Program-made: the position numbers and the translations under genes
Shown: one piece after another, positions 53,592 to 64,000 of the stretch
How the letters are laid out: the number at the start of each line of letters is the position of its first letter
How positions within the stretch are numbered: the first letter of the stretch is position 1
Notes under the pieces: generated by a model
Databases searched by the model: none
The model's input: only the letters and a program-made list of their open reading frames with translations
What the model was told of the DNA's origin: nothing
Source: Leuctra nigra
Lineage: Eukaryota > Arthropoda > Insecta > Plecoptera > Leuctridae
Direction: 5' to 3'
DNA length: 64,000 nucleotides
Assembly: GCA_934045905.1 (NCBI GenBank)
Contig: OW203766.1
Location: 22,810,309-22,874,308, forward strand

Positions 53592-56500
53592 GTAACAGGT
53601 GGAGGCCACGAAAACCAACTCAGAAACCTATAATAAGAAGAGTCTCGTGGATCGTGGATCTAGTTATATGCGTAGGAAACGTCATTAATGTTGGGAAAGG
53701 CGAGGGGTGGTTGAAGTTCTGTGGCACCTGCGTCGGAAGTTTTCCGACTTTGAATCGGCGGTGTTGAAGTGTGCGTGTTGGTTTTGAAGGACAATTCGCG
53801 TTATGTGTAGGTATTTCGTTTGTATGACTGAAGATTCCGTTATATTGGTACAATTCAGAGAAATTATATTTTGGACGAAATAAAACACATATTAAATGAA
53901 AGAGTCAAAATAGTTATCCGATGGAGTACGAAATTTCTCTTTCATAAGCTAATCTTGAAAAATTATTCCTAAATTGTATTATAATTTTTAGTTTGGTTTG
54001 ATCCAGACCAGATCTGATTGAAAGTATAAGTCATAAATATATTCAAGAAATTTTGGTACGAATAACAAATAATGAGAATCAAACAGCCTATACACAACAT
54101 TGATCGATTTTATATTTGATATTTTACATGAACTCTTTTCTTACTTTATGAGTAGCAGAAATTTTTATGAATATCTGGTCACCTATTTGTCTGATGTGCA
54201 TCGTCTTCATTTATCATTATTATTAAAAAAAACATTAAAATATTGTCTTTCCTTATCCGTCTTTAAGTATTAAACTAAGTCTACAAACATTTATCAGCTC
54301 TTTACAATATACGCGAACGTTTTCTCTCACACTTTCGAAAAAATATTCCAACTTCCTTGCCTAATGCTTAAAGACATTCATTAAACTAAAATTGCTCATC
54401 CAAAAATGACTGCCTAAAGCATATTATTATCTCAGTCCTAAAACTTTTATCTTGTAAAACCAGAACTTGTGGTCTTTAAGTCTTGTAAGTTGTCACGTAA
54501 ATTGAAGAAAATAATTCTCAAACCACATGTTTCCCACGGATATGAAAATTTCGATAACATCTTTAATGGTGCAGTAATTTTGTCTCCTTTATTATAACAG
54601 CGACGGTGGTGGAACTTCTACAATAGCGACAAAGATATTGTCAACATCGTCGGTTTTTTAAGTATAATTTTAAATTTATCTCGCTTTTGGTTTGACCACA
54701 ACGCCCGGACATCCTGCCTTGACGATGTACTTGCCTATCACCCCTCTTGACTGGGAGTAAGTGTGTTAGTGTTACTCAAATCACCTGAGAATCGGCCATG
54801 CGAGGAGCGTGGTTTACCACTAGACATTCAGGAAATCATATTTTATAAAACATTCTAAGTTATTTATGTGTACTTAACAACTAATTAGAACGTAACTACA
54901 ATCTCGTTAATGGATATTTTTATATATTATTTATTGATATGGGCGCAGCGTATTATCATTTAACGTGGCATTGAACATGATAATAAAACTAGTTTAAAAA
55001 GTAACGTATTCTTTTAAAATGTACAAAATAAGTCACAGCATTTTCACTTTATATACCTATATTCCATTGACGTAGCTGGGAAATCTATCTGTAGAAAACG
55101 TTTCTAACGATGATAAAAGCCAGAATTACCCTTAATCTTTCGGCTCATTCCAATAAACGACTTTAATCACAAAACCTAGTTCCGTCAAAATGGATAATTT
55201 ATATTGCACCTCGTATTCCATTATTTCCAAATGATTAATTACAGCCAAATTAATTTTTTTTCAGGATTTCTGATTAAAGAAGACACGAATTCTGGACTGA
55301 ATAATTGATGTACTTAAAATACGTTTACTGAGTTGAGTCGACAATCGTTAGCCACCAAAATGAACAATTGTTATTACTCGATTTCCTCCCTACAATCAGA
55401 AAATGTTTATATACAATATCTAGCTTATAAAGCATCATAACGTAAAATTGGAGATTCAAAAATTGATACACTTACCCATCTCGAAGCAATCAACATAAGT
55501 ATTCAAATAGCCTCGACCAATCAGAATAACACATACTTAAAATGCAATTGTAACACCAATTTATCATACAAACGATGTATGGACAATAATTGGGTGAACG
55601 TTGAACCAAATCACCCAACCCATCATCCCACTCCCGGAAATCCTCTTGATTTTTCACAAATATTTCGTTTAACAAGTGCTATGCACCTGACGGTCAATTA
55701 AACAGTTAATAATAGCTTTGTTAAATTCACATTATAACAAGTGTAGTTCGTCATTACACAATAACCCTCTCACATCGACATTTTCATGTTCACAAAGCAG
55801 ATGTAAAGCGGCGCCGATGATTTACTGGGAAATTTATAAGAAATGTAACCTGCTGGTTTCATGGAGAAAATCCCATCTGGAAGGCGTAGCTGTCAGAACT
55901 TACACTCCGAGTGTCGTAGAATTTAGTTCATTCTTCATTATGTCCGTGCTGCGTCGGAAGAAAGAAGTGACAGCGAACCAAATTGATTAGTTTAATTTAG
56001 TATTATTTTCAGATGTAAATGTCAGTAATTTTACGGGGTATTATAATGATTTATAAATTACAGGCTTTAGTCGATAAGAAAAAACGGGTGGAAAATTGGA
56101 CATCTAACGGACTCAAAATAATTATTCTTCGTGATTTTTCTATAGTGTCTTTGATTGTCGTTGTTCAAAATGTAATATGAAAATAATGCTAATAATGCTA
56201 GCAAATATTGACAAAACTGTGTTAATAATTTTACTGAATCCTGAATTAAACAGATTGTTTTTTACAACAATGCGCAAATCACGTCTTTAGCCACATATTT
56301 AACCTAATTTATTCAAATATTATGTTGATTTCCTTCACTTTATCTACAATGTACGTTATTTAACTTTGTTTTTTCTTAGTTGTTGCTGCACGGTTTAATT
56401 ATGTTTGACAGAAAACCTTGTTAAGCTTTACATCTAACATAGGTTCTGATTAGTATCCATTTTCACTTTAATCTTGAAATTGTCCATCTTGAATCTAGCA

Positions 56501-57037
56501 ACGGCCTTATCCAAATCTCTATTTTTTCTTGTAAAGCTTTCTACTAATGCCTGTGTTTAGGGATATAACATTGTGTCTAAAAGTTCTTTATCGTTGTTTG
56601 CCCGCATAATTTCCAACACGTTATTCAAGCCACCTTGATAATCGCGTGAATATAGACCATAAACTCTATCAACACTCATCAACAGCTGCCTGTCTCGTCT
56701 GGCATTGTCATCACTGTCTGGCCACTGGTATATTTAGGGAAAAAACGTTTTTCAACTTGGTGCTGTAATAGTATGAGCTATTATGTTTAAAATCAGAGAG
56801 ATAAATAAAATTCCAATTTAAAGCCAGTGAAATTTGCATTTAGAAATAACATTTCCCAAAACTAAAATATATTCTATTCTTAATGATTATAGGACTGAAA
56901 CAGTTTCACAATTTAATTTAAAATATATTATTAATACTTTAATTAAGTACGGAAATCTGGTACAAGAGAACCCTTCAACTACTGAGCCCCACTAATAACA
57001 AGTACCCAACATAACAACCCCTTGTCTGTCTGTCCAG
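53592..57037. other. Non-coding stretch, probable intron
   Basis: AT-rich. It includes a coding-like relic on the minus strand at 56434-56724. Several minus-strand segments at 54676-54750 and 55390-55960 have short open frames beside consensus splice sites, but they could not be joined into a gene. Confidence 0.45.
56434..56724 (-). pseudogene. Unidentified coding-like relic with one in-frame stop
   Basis: A 97-codon minus-strand frame is interrupted only by a TAA at 56559-56557. Before it lies SVDRVYGLYSRDYQGGL then NNVLEIMRANNDKELLD. After it lies QALVESFTRKNRDLDKAVA then RFKMDNFKIKVK, ending at TAG. The upstream part is GC-richer than the flanks and starts right after an acceptor-like ACCAG. 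I do not recognise the family. It may be the last exon of a dead gene or transposon, or a chance frame. Confidence 0.3.
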
Positions 57038-60000
57038 GCGCGTGCCTCATGTTGAAGTGGACGGTGGGCCCGCGGAAGACGCCGACGCCCTCCCACCGCA
57101 CACCGGCGTCGGACAACGTCGGCCCCTGCATCAACATCCGTCGCGGCGTCAACAGGTCGACGTCGCTGAGCGTCGGTCCGTGTCTCAACATTAGACGCGC
57201 CGCCGCGAGACTCCATCTTAGACGCTCGACGCCGACGTCGGCTACCTCCAGGAGGACGACGCGGTCCTCCGGCAGGGGGAAAGAGAACAACAGTTTCCAC
57301 AATGATGAGTACGTCAATGAGTTCTTATTACCTATGATAGAAAACGGAGGATGAATATTAAGGTGTCTCCGGCGCTCGGCTGTTGAGATCAGTGATGGTG
57401 ATCAATTTAGATTTCAGTTTACTAGCCTGTTGTTTGCTTTGTGCTTTGTTAAATCGTCTCCGGTTATGCATGGAACCTTTGAATATTAAATCCTAAATAG
57501 AATAATATTGAATAATATATGTAAAAAAGAATAATCTTTGAATAATTCAAAGATGGAATCATGCAAAATCAGGCTCCGTTGGGATCGTTGACGCCCACAC
57601 CCGACATCCAATTTAATTCAAATTTCAGAAACTTGTTCCTCAAAAATGTATTTTGGTTGTAACGTAGGACATTTTTTCAATAACTTTAATAGACAACTAG
57701 ATCGAGTAAAATACAGTAAATCAGCAGTATTTTCAGCTTAGAATCAATAAATTATTACTAATGAGAAAAAAATTAAAAGGATTGCCAATTTTCCACCCTC
57801 GTCTCTCTTTTACCTTATGATGATTAAATTAATTTATTCATTTTATTACACTGTTTCGTCGGTACATGATGCCAAAGAGGTGTCTGAAAATCAGAGAAAT
57901 CGTTCGCACATTGTTTCACTTAGATATGTTCAATAATGTTTTCACTGTTCCTATAGGTGGTGTTCATTTTTAACTTCAAACCGTCTTATTAAGAATAGTA
58001 AAGTATTCTGAGTTCCAGAAGAACGTTGCTAATTACCTCTGTCTTCGTAATGCTAAGAACCTTGTGAGGACGACTGTCTAATGTAGTTTCTAGAAGAGGC
58101 AATGAAATGCTTTTTCTTTGTTAGGTTTGCAAGTTTTGGGTGCTTTTCAAAACTATGCGTTCTCAGCTACTGGTTTTTAGTGCGTTAATGTAGTGGAAAT
58201 TTCCTGCAGAGCTAAACACGTTCCTTGTAAACCTATGTAGCTTTCAAATGTAGGATGTTCTAGACTAACTGATGTAGACTTATATACTCCGAATAGATAT
58301 TATCCGTCGAATAACTTAACTTTCCAGGTCACACATTTGCCCTGTTTCGGTACATCTGATGCTCGTCCTTATTCGTCGTCCTGACGTTAACCTTAGTTTC
58401 ATCTGGTGGAAAACCACTTGGTAATCTGAAACTTGACGTCCTTGTTCCAGGATTCTCTCCCCACGTACCCGCGACAGCGTCTACATGAGGCTGGACGCCC
58501 TCCCGGCGGCGCTGCGTGACGTCAGCAACAGGATCACGACGCCGGGATCCACAGGATCACCGCAGAAGGCGCCGGGATCGGGAGTCAAGCGGCCCAGGAG
58601 TAGACATCGATCTCGCCCATCGCTGTAAGTCAAATCATTCCTCTAGAATAATGTCTTCTTTGGGAATAAATAGTTACACAATTCACTGCAGAGTGATCCT
58701 GAAATCATGGTAAACCACAATCAGGATGTTCGGCTATTAACCTCAAATTCAAGAATTTCCGTAAGCCGCCAATCGAGACTAACGACCTTGATTTATTTTT
58801 TTAAGAGTTCCGTAAAGTGCTTCCTCCTCTGAAGCATATTTGCACATCACTTTCAACTTAAGCTTTTAATAATAATTTGTTTCCTGAAAGTTAACAGAAG
58901 TCACGGTCTTGGTTTCAGACCCGCTCGTTTGGAACAACAAAAACCGACCCCCGAGAGCAGGTCCAATGAAGTCCTCACGTCGCTTCCGTCGCTGTCGACC
59001 TCCGAGGACTCCGTCAAGCGTCCGGCTCTGCAACCTCTCGACGAGTCGTCGCAGAATTGCGTCAACAACACCCTCGTCCGTCAACGCCTCGCCGAGCAGT
59101 TGAAACCGAAACGCGATCTCGACTGCCAGATTGATTACTCTCCATGTCCTCTGCGAGCGACGCGGAGTCTCGTGGCGTTGAGACGACGTCTAGCCGACGC
59201 CTTCATCAATCCGACGTTGAGCGTCGGTACCATGCCGCGAGACTTTGACAATCCTATTTACTTCGCTGTCGAGCCGTCGCCGAAACTCCCTTTTATATCT
59301 TCAAGCATCGATCTTAATGAAGAGAACAGTTTTAGTACGATTGAGAAGGAGCTTGATTCGACACCAGAATGCCTCGGCTCGCAAGAGTTATCGACGAAAA
59401 GGGACTCTGAGCCAGGTAGCGTATTGGAAGAGAAAAATATCACATTAAATTCCAATTTATCTCCAATTACTCGACATCTTTCGACTCTAAAACTAAATGA
59501 GGTTGGATTTAAAAGTGAATTGTTACAAAAATCACCGTCACCTTTGGTCCCTATTTCGTGTTTAGATTCACAAAAACCTTTAATCAATCACGATGTAACT
59601 GATCCAAAGTTTTTAAGTCGTTTCTCTCTCATAGATTCCTCTAATTTAGCGTTGATGAGAAGAAATGACAATCGCGTTGAAGGAGAAACTAAGCCTGATG
59701 ACAAAAGTGATAATTGTTCTTCAGACGAACCTCTTGTAAATAAATCTCCTATTAATGATAGTGTTGAGAGAGAATCTATAACGTGCTCGGGTCAAAGTAG
59801 TGAAGCGCGAAAGAGGAATTCCACTTGTCGCGTGCGGACAGTGAGTGAAGATGGCCCGCCACTTAAAGCTCAGCCAATAATGTTGTCGAACGGTCACTTA
59901 GCGATGCCGGCGACCAATCACAACGTGACACGTGGCAACGATCTCCTGAGAGAACCAATCAAAACGCCGAGTAGTCCCAAGGATGCATTACGTATACGAT

Positions 60001-63000
60001 TGACGTCGAAGAGGAGAAGAAAAAGTGATAGAAGACGTACGAAATCTCAGGGGGAAGAAGATGAGGTAGAAGAATGTCTGAGAGGTTTAGGTGATGGAAT
60101 TTTTACGAGTACGACGAACTGTGATAGCTTGTTTAACGACTTGGACTTTGCGAGTCATGATTCGAGTCAGGAGGAATTTACGCTGAAACGTCAGGGATGT
60201 ATCCGACGAAGGAGACACCTGTTGACTGAGGAGAATCAAGACCCGAATGCAAGACACTTTGGTCTCACTCTGCCACTTGAGTTACCGAGTCCGTTTAGTC
60301 CTGATAATGCGAGGTCTTGGTATGCCAGAGTACAAGGTGGACCTCCTCAATCGTTCTCCAACATCACTCTGCAGGGAAACTATTCAATAGCGCCTCCGAA
60401 AGCAAAGGATGTATCTAGTCTTCATCGGAAAACGGATTGGAGCCAGAAGACAAATACAGCTAATAACTCTTCCAACTGCATCGGTTTACCTTTGGGACCA
60501 CCAACTTCTTGGTCAAGTATTAGGTCGACAAAACGGGTAGCTAAAACAAAAAGAACAGATATAAATCAGTTTTCAAATACAAACTATTTAGAAACCCACT
60601 TGACAACAGCGTACGTAACTGAAACTGAAACTACAACCACAACAACTACAGATTTTATCCAAGAATCTCGTGAACTTCCAGAGATGACTTACCGAACGAA
60701 GCGCTTTGGTTTGACTCTCTCTAACGGAATTCCAAGTCCTCCCACGCCAGTTCTCCAGGACCCTGAGATTCCAGGAGTCATGCCGATTCGTCCTTCTCCA
60801 GCTGTCAAATCATTTGCGGGCAACGACAATCTATGGAAAAGCAATATGGACTCGTCATGGAAAGGAAGTACTGAAACCATGAAGAGCAGTAACGAAGCTT
60901 GGAAAGGAAGCACGGAAACTTTCAAAAGCAGCAGTGAGACTTGGCGAGGGAGTGGAGACACTTGGAAGGGTAGCATTGACAACTGGAGAGGAAGCGGCGA
61001 CACCTGGAAGAGCACGGTGAAGTCGGTGAATGAAATGGCGGACGAGGAGTCGATCTCGGACGAGACTTGGAACAGTCATAACATGCAGGAGGCGGCGACG
61101 GATGACGGCATGACGGGATGCAACTCGCAGGATGATGTCGAGATGGTCGACAAGGACAGCTTCGGTGAGTCCCATTACGTTACTAATAAAGTACATTATG
61201 TGGGCCGAACAGGGGCTCGAACCCAGGGTCTCTCTTACTTGGCGGGCGAAAGCTCCCAACTGAGCCACCCGGTACTAATGTTTTTTGCTAATTTTAACTT
61301 TATAATAAAATTTCGAATATTAATTTTTCATTAGAAATTATATTAAATAACAAGGCAGTTGTCAAGACGGCTTGTTCCGTTAGGTGTGCTGGTGGCCCTG
61401 AAAAGGGCCGTTGGAGACGTTTCGAAAGATTTACTTCCTCCAAAAACATCCATGATCCCTAAATTTAAATAGTTAGACGTATTATATTAATGAAATAAAT
61501 ATAATATCTAGAAAGTAACATTTCCGTATTGAGACAACATTGCATCTAAAAGCATAGCTGTGAATTGTGGATCAGAAAGGCTTGATTGAAAAATCTCTAC
61601 TAGATTTACTACACATTCTAACCCCTTGATTGAAATATAACGCATGTATTCTATTACAATGTACTACAGTTCGAATTGCATTGTGGTTCGCAACTTTATA
61701 AAACATAAATTGGGTAATAAAATTATCAATTATCAATGGTGAAAAAGCCTCAAGGGCTTGTAAGTGGTAGCAACTAAGAGAACTTTTATTCTGCAGTTGG
61801 GTTCTTTTGTGTCGTTTTATCACTCATCCACACACGAGTTAAAAACTATTTTGACGCTATATAAACTCGCAAAGAATTTTCGCATCGTTAAACAACCACA
61901 ATCACTTGATATAAAGCTATGAGCTTACATCAGAGAAAAGTTGCAGGGTGGAGATTTTTTCTGTGGGAAGCATCTGCATAAAAAGCTAACGAGGAGTATA
62001 CCCACACGATCATAATTCAACTTTTTATCGTTGTTTTTTTCTGCAATTACTAAACCGTTTCATAAAAGAGGACAATAGAATTGATAAATGCTTTGGGCAT
62101 AAATTCAGTGAGAGTCCACATGTGTATACAATATACATATACTCTTCTCGCTTTTTGTATGGGGTTAGAAGAATAAAAAATTAATAAAAACTCTGACCCG
62201 TATCATAGATAAAACAAATATTATTTTGCAACTTCATTCATACTATTTATACATGATCAGCTTTTAATGAAATCATTATGCCAGCTAAAACCGAGATCCT
62301 AGATAATTTTGACAATTGTGTATTTAATTTTGCAACTGCCAGTCTTGTTGATGGTGAAATCAAAGGACATAAATATTAGTTTTCAGCTGCAAATTTGAAA
62401 ATTCGTTTCGTGACAAGATGCAGTAAAGTGCAACAAAGTAGTGGAATTGTTCGAGCCACATGTCAAATGCTTTGAACCGTAACATTTCAGAGTACTGGGC
62501 ATTATGACGTCATATAACAACGCATTGATAGGAAGGGTGCATTCATTTTCATACTAATTGGTAGGATAACATTTATTTCCGTTTTCAGGACGTTTGAGGA
62601 AACAAATACGCAAAAGAATTGTAATGTAATTTAGTTATTGTAATTCTAAAAATAGGATTACAATTTTTGTAAAGAAGGGGTATCATAAATTGGTCAATAT
62701 ATTTTGTCGTACACTCAAACCAACTAAAAACGGTATTTAAACTAAACGGATTGGCTGCTTGATTCCTTGTTATTATCAATGTAATCAGAGCTCACCTAAT
62801 AATGTTGTGATGCGTTAGCATACATTAATTGGATGATGCCATCAAATCTTATACAACCAATCATTTTCTTTCGAATGCCATTTATTTTTTGCTCGAGTGT
62901 ATTATTGGAATATATTTAGAAATAGTATTTATTCTTAATTTCCATATTTTTAAAATTGCTTTAAAATTCTGTAAGTACACGAATTACTAGCTAATTACTT

Positions 63001-63247
63001 ATATAATTACTAGAATTCTATTACTGTTTATGTCTATTGGCTTTACTTTTGGAATGTTTGTAAGAGCGGTTGATTTGAATCTTGTCCCCAGCCTCCGTCG
63101 CTCCTAGTCCTCAAGCCGTCGTGGAGAGTCGCTCTCGCTCGCGTCGCTGCCTGCGCTTCACCTCGCCAGGTGGCAGCATGCGTCAACGCCGGGCGTCGCG
63201 GCGCCTGACGCCGTGGAAGAGGACGCCAGACGAACATGTGGCTAAAG
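57038..63247 (+). CDS. Large disordered Ser/Thr-rich protein, probably cell-cycle related, 3' incomplete
   Basis: Four exons with consistent phases: 57038-57308, 58451-58624, 58919-61164 and 63092-63247. All have good acceptors (CTGTCCAG, TGTTCCAG, GGTTTCAG, TCCCCAG) and donors (GTACGT, GTAAGT, GTGAGT, GTAGGG). They give about 950 codons and the frame stays open into the next, unseen exon. No folded domain is recognised. Visible features are a KEN motif (GRGKENNS, about 57277) just before NDEILSPRTRD, many SP/TP sites (LSPRTR, RRLTPWKRTPDE), basic patches (KRRRKSDRRRTKS), two FGLTL strings each followed by a PSP-containing stretch, a polythreonine run (TETETTTTTTTDF) and a W-heptad repeat at 60834-61031. 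KEN boxes are APC/C degrons and proline-directed sites suit CDKs, so a mitotic or nuclear role is plausible but unproven. The first and last exons are strikingly GC-rich against AT-rich introns. Upstream connection: see 53436. Confidence 0.8.
57309..58450 (+). other. Intron of the plus-strand gene
   Basis: AT-rich intron. It contains the repeat at 57845-57899 shared with 13799-13850. No other feature seen. Confidence 0.7.
57845..57899. repeat. Dispersed repeat shared with 13799-13850
   Basis: ATTACACTGTTTCGTCGG then AAAGAGGTGTCTGAAAAT and CAGAGA, same order and orientation as the other copy. Confidence 0.5.
60834..61031 (+). repeat. Coding heptad repeat W-K/R-G/S-S-x-E/D-T
   Basis: Nine units within the large exon. 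After one unit of eight residues (WKSNMDSS), seven-residue units follow: WKGSTET, MKSSNEA, WKGSTET, FKSSSET, WRGSGDT, WKGSIDN, WRGSGDT, then a partial WKST. An aromatic or Met anchors each unit. The DNA period is 21 bp, so the repeat probably arose by in-frame slippage. Confidence 0.9.
61202..61274 (-). mobile_element. tRNA-like SINE head
   Basis: On the minus strand an A box (TGGCTCAGTTGG) and a B box (GGTTCGAGCCC) both match the RNA polymerase III consensus at tRNA-like spacing. The acceptor stem does not pair, so it is not a functional tRNA. It differs from the 7197-7431 family and lies only 38 bp after the donor of the large exon. Confidence 0.6.
62716..62870. mobile_element. MITE-like element, family B, diverged copy
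   Basis: Shares CAAACCAACTAAAAACGGTA, ATCAGAGCTCACCTAATAAT, GTTAGCATAC and ATCAAAT with 5001-5195, in the same order. Confidence 0.5.
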
Positions 63248-64000
63248 GTAGGGAGTCACGTGACGAGGTGACACGTGTGTTGTGGAACGTGTCGCTTTTA
63301 GGTGTTTTTGTGAGGAGATCAGTGACATGAACGGAATGTGTCACTTTTAATAGTTTTTGTTGTCATTATAGATCTGGTAATGTGTGATTTAAATGTTTAA
63401 AAAGTTATAATTTTTTACACTTTCATGCAATATGCAGAATATTTAAGGACTCTATTTATTTGTATATTTATACGTTTAAGCAGATTTTAAGTTGTCAAAA
63501 GTAAGGAATGCTCGACCACTCAGCTTTTCCCGTCACCATGTGGACTTTGGGCAACTCTAAAGCTATTAAAAGTGTCAATATGCCAAGACATGGAGCCTTT
63601 TGTGTAGATTCTATTCCCCTCCTCGGTTGCTAGGGACATCATCTGGGAACAACTAATTTCGGGACGTGCTCTTGGTGGAGGTGCCGTTTTTTAATTTATA
63701 CCTGGTAAACATTAAGTTTACCAACAAAATAACATAACAAACAAAATTCTTTCTTCTATGGTGTAACGTTGAATCTAAAACATCATAGTTTTATTAATTT
63801 CATTTAATTATATGATTTTAATTTTTAAATTATGAAAGTATTGCCATTTTTGGTGGAGGTGCCAGGTTTAGCCGGGTTATGAAAATAAATGCGAAGTGGT
63901 AGTGTCGTGTTTAAAGACACCCGGCGAATATCTGTTTAAATGTTATCTTTTATTAATTGCTTTCCCATTGTTGTAATAACTTAAGAGTTTCTCGTTGGGA
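63248..64000 (+). other. Right-edge stretch, probably intron
   Basis: Follows the donor of the last visible exon. It contains two TTGGTGGAGGTGCC motifs (63672, 63850). No exon recognised before the edge. Confidence 0.6.
63672..63863 (+). repeat. Second pair of TTGGTGGAGGTGCC motifs
   Basis: Exact 14-mers at 63672-63685 and 63850-63863, 178 bp apart in direct orientation. Confidence 0.7.

Larger units (their letters stand above)
61165..63091 (+). other. Intron of the plus-strand gene
   Basis: AT-rich intron with a tRNA-like SINE head at 61202-61274 and a family B element at 62716-62870. No exon recognised. Confidence 0.7.

Noticed and set aside
54676..54750. Possible minus-strand last exon (24 codons, with AATAAA about 85 bp downstream)
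   Set aside because: The acceptor and polyadenylation signal are attractive, but no upstream exons join in phase and the short peptide matches nothing I know.
55390..55960. Chain of short minus-strand open segments beside GTAAGT donors
   Set aside because: Joining them needs a 27-nt intron and passes stops; pattern-reading in AT-rich DNA is the likelier explanation.
56979..57317. Minus-strand frame opposite the first GC-rich exon of the plus-strand gene
   Set aside because: It is a shadow: splice sites and phase continuity support the plus strand.
61202..61274. Functional tRNA gene
   Set aside because: Both polymerase III boxes match, but the acceptor stem does not pair and the T stem has a mismatch, so it is a tRNA-derived repeat.

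Overview
The window is eukaryotic nuclear DNA, AT-rich, with spliced genes, long introns and many short dispersed repeats. The gene content (a DUSP12/YVH1 phosphatase and a Prrx-type paired-related homeobox gene with an OAR tail), the LINE and tRNA-derived SINE remnants, the TCAGT-type initiator and the frequent TAGGTACCTA-like strings all point to an arthropod, most likely an insect such as a hemipteran. The species is inferred, not shown.

Layout. (1) 156-1923, minus strand: a complete seven-exon DUSP12 orthologue of 338 codons. (2) 3027-16995, minus strand: a complete five-exon Prrx-like gene of 270 codons. Its homeodomain is split by an intron after position 46, an FSVSSLLELEE motif lies upstream, and an OAR motif ends the protein. 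Two of its exons carry tandem partial copies. The second half of homeobox exon 2 plus its splice donor is repeated five extra times (period 109 bp). The first half of exon 4 plus its splice acceptor is repeated twice more (period 114 bp). (3) 17.0-42.0 kb: no convincing gene. It holds a THAP-domain relic, SINEs, MITE-like hairpins, a degenerate repeat field at 24.3-25.6 kb, a CpG-rich patch at 26.4-26.6 kb and a GC-rich patch at 30.5-30.8 kb. (4) 42.0 kb to the right edge, plus strand: a candidate promoter and non-coding exon (42.03-42.20 kb), a candidate start-codon exon (53.44 kb), then four phase-compatible coding exons (57038-57308, 58451-58624, 58919-61164, 63092-63247). They encode a large, disordered, Ser/Thr-rich protein that I do not recognise. 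It contains a KEN motif, many SP/TP sites and a tryptophan-anchored heptad repeat, and it runs off the window.

The three genes show no operon-like or pathway relation. DUSP12 and the homeobox gene are on the same strand; the third gene points away from them. All splice-site calls come from reading GT/AG boundaries and checking phase by hand. No transcript evidence or database search was available.
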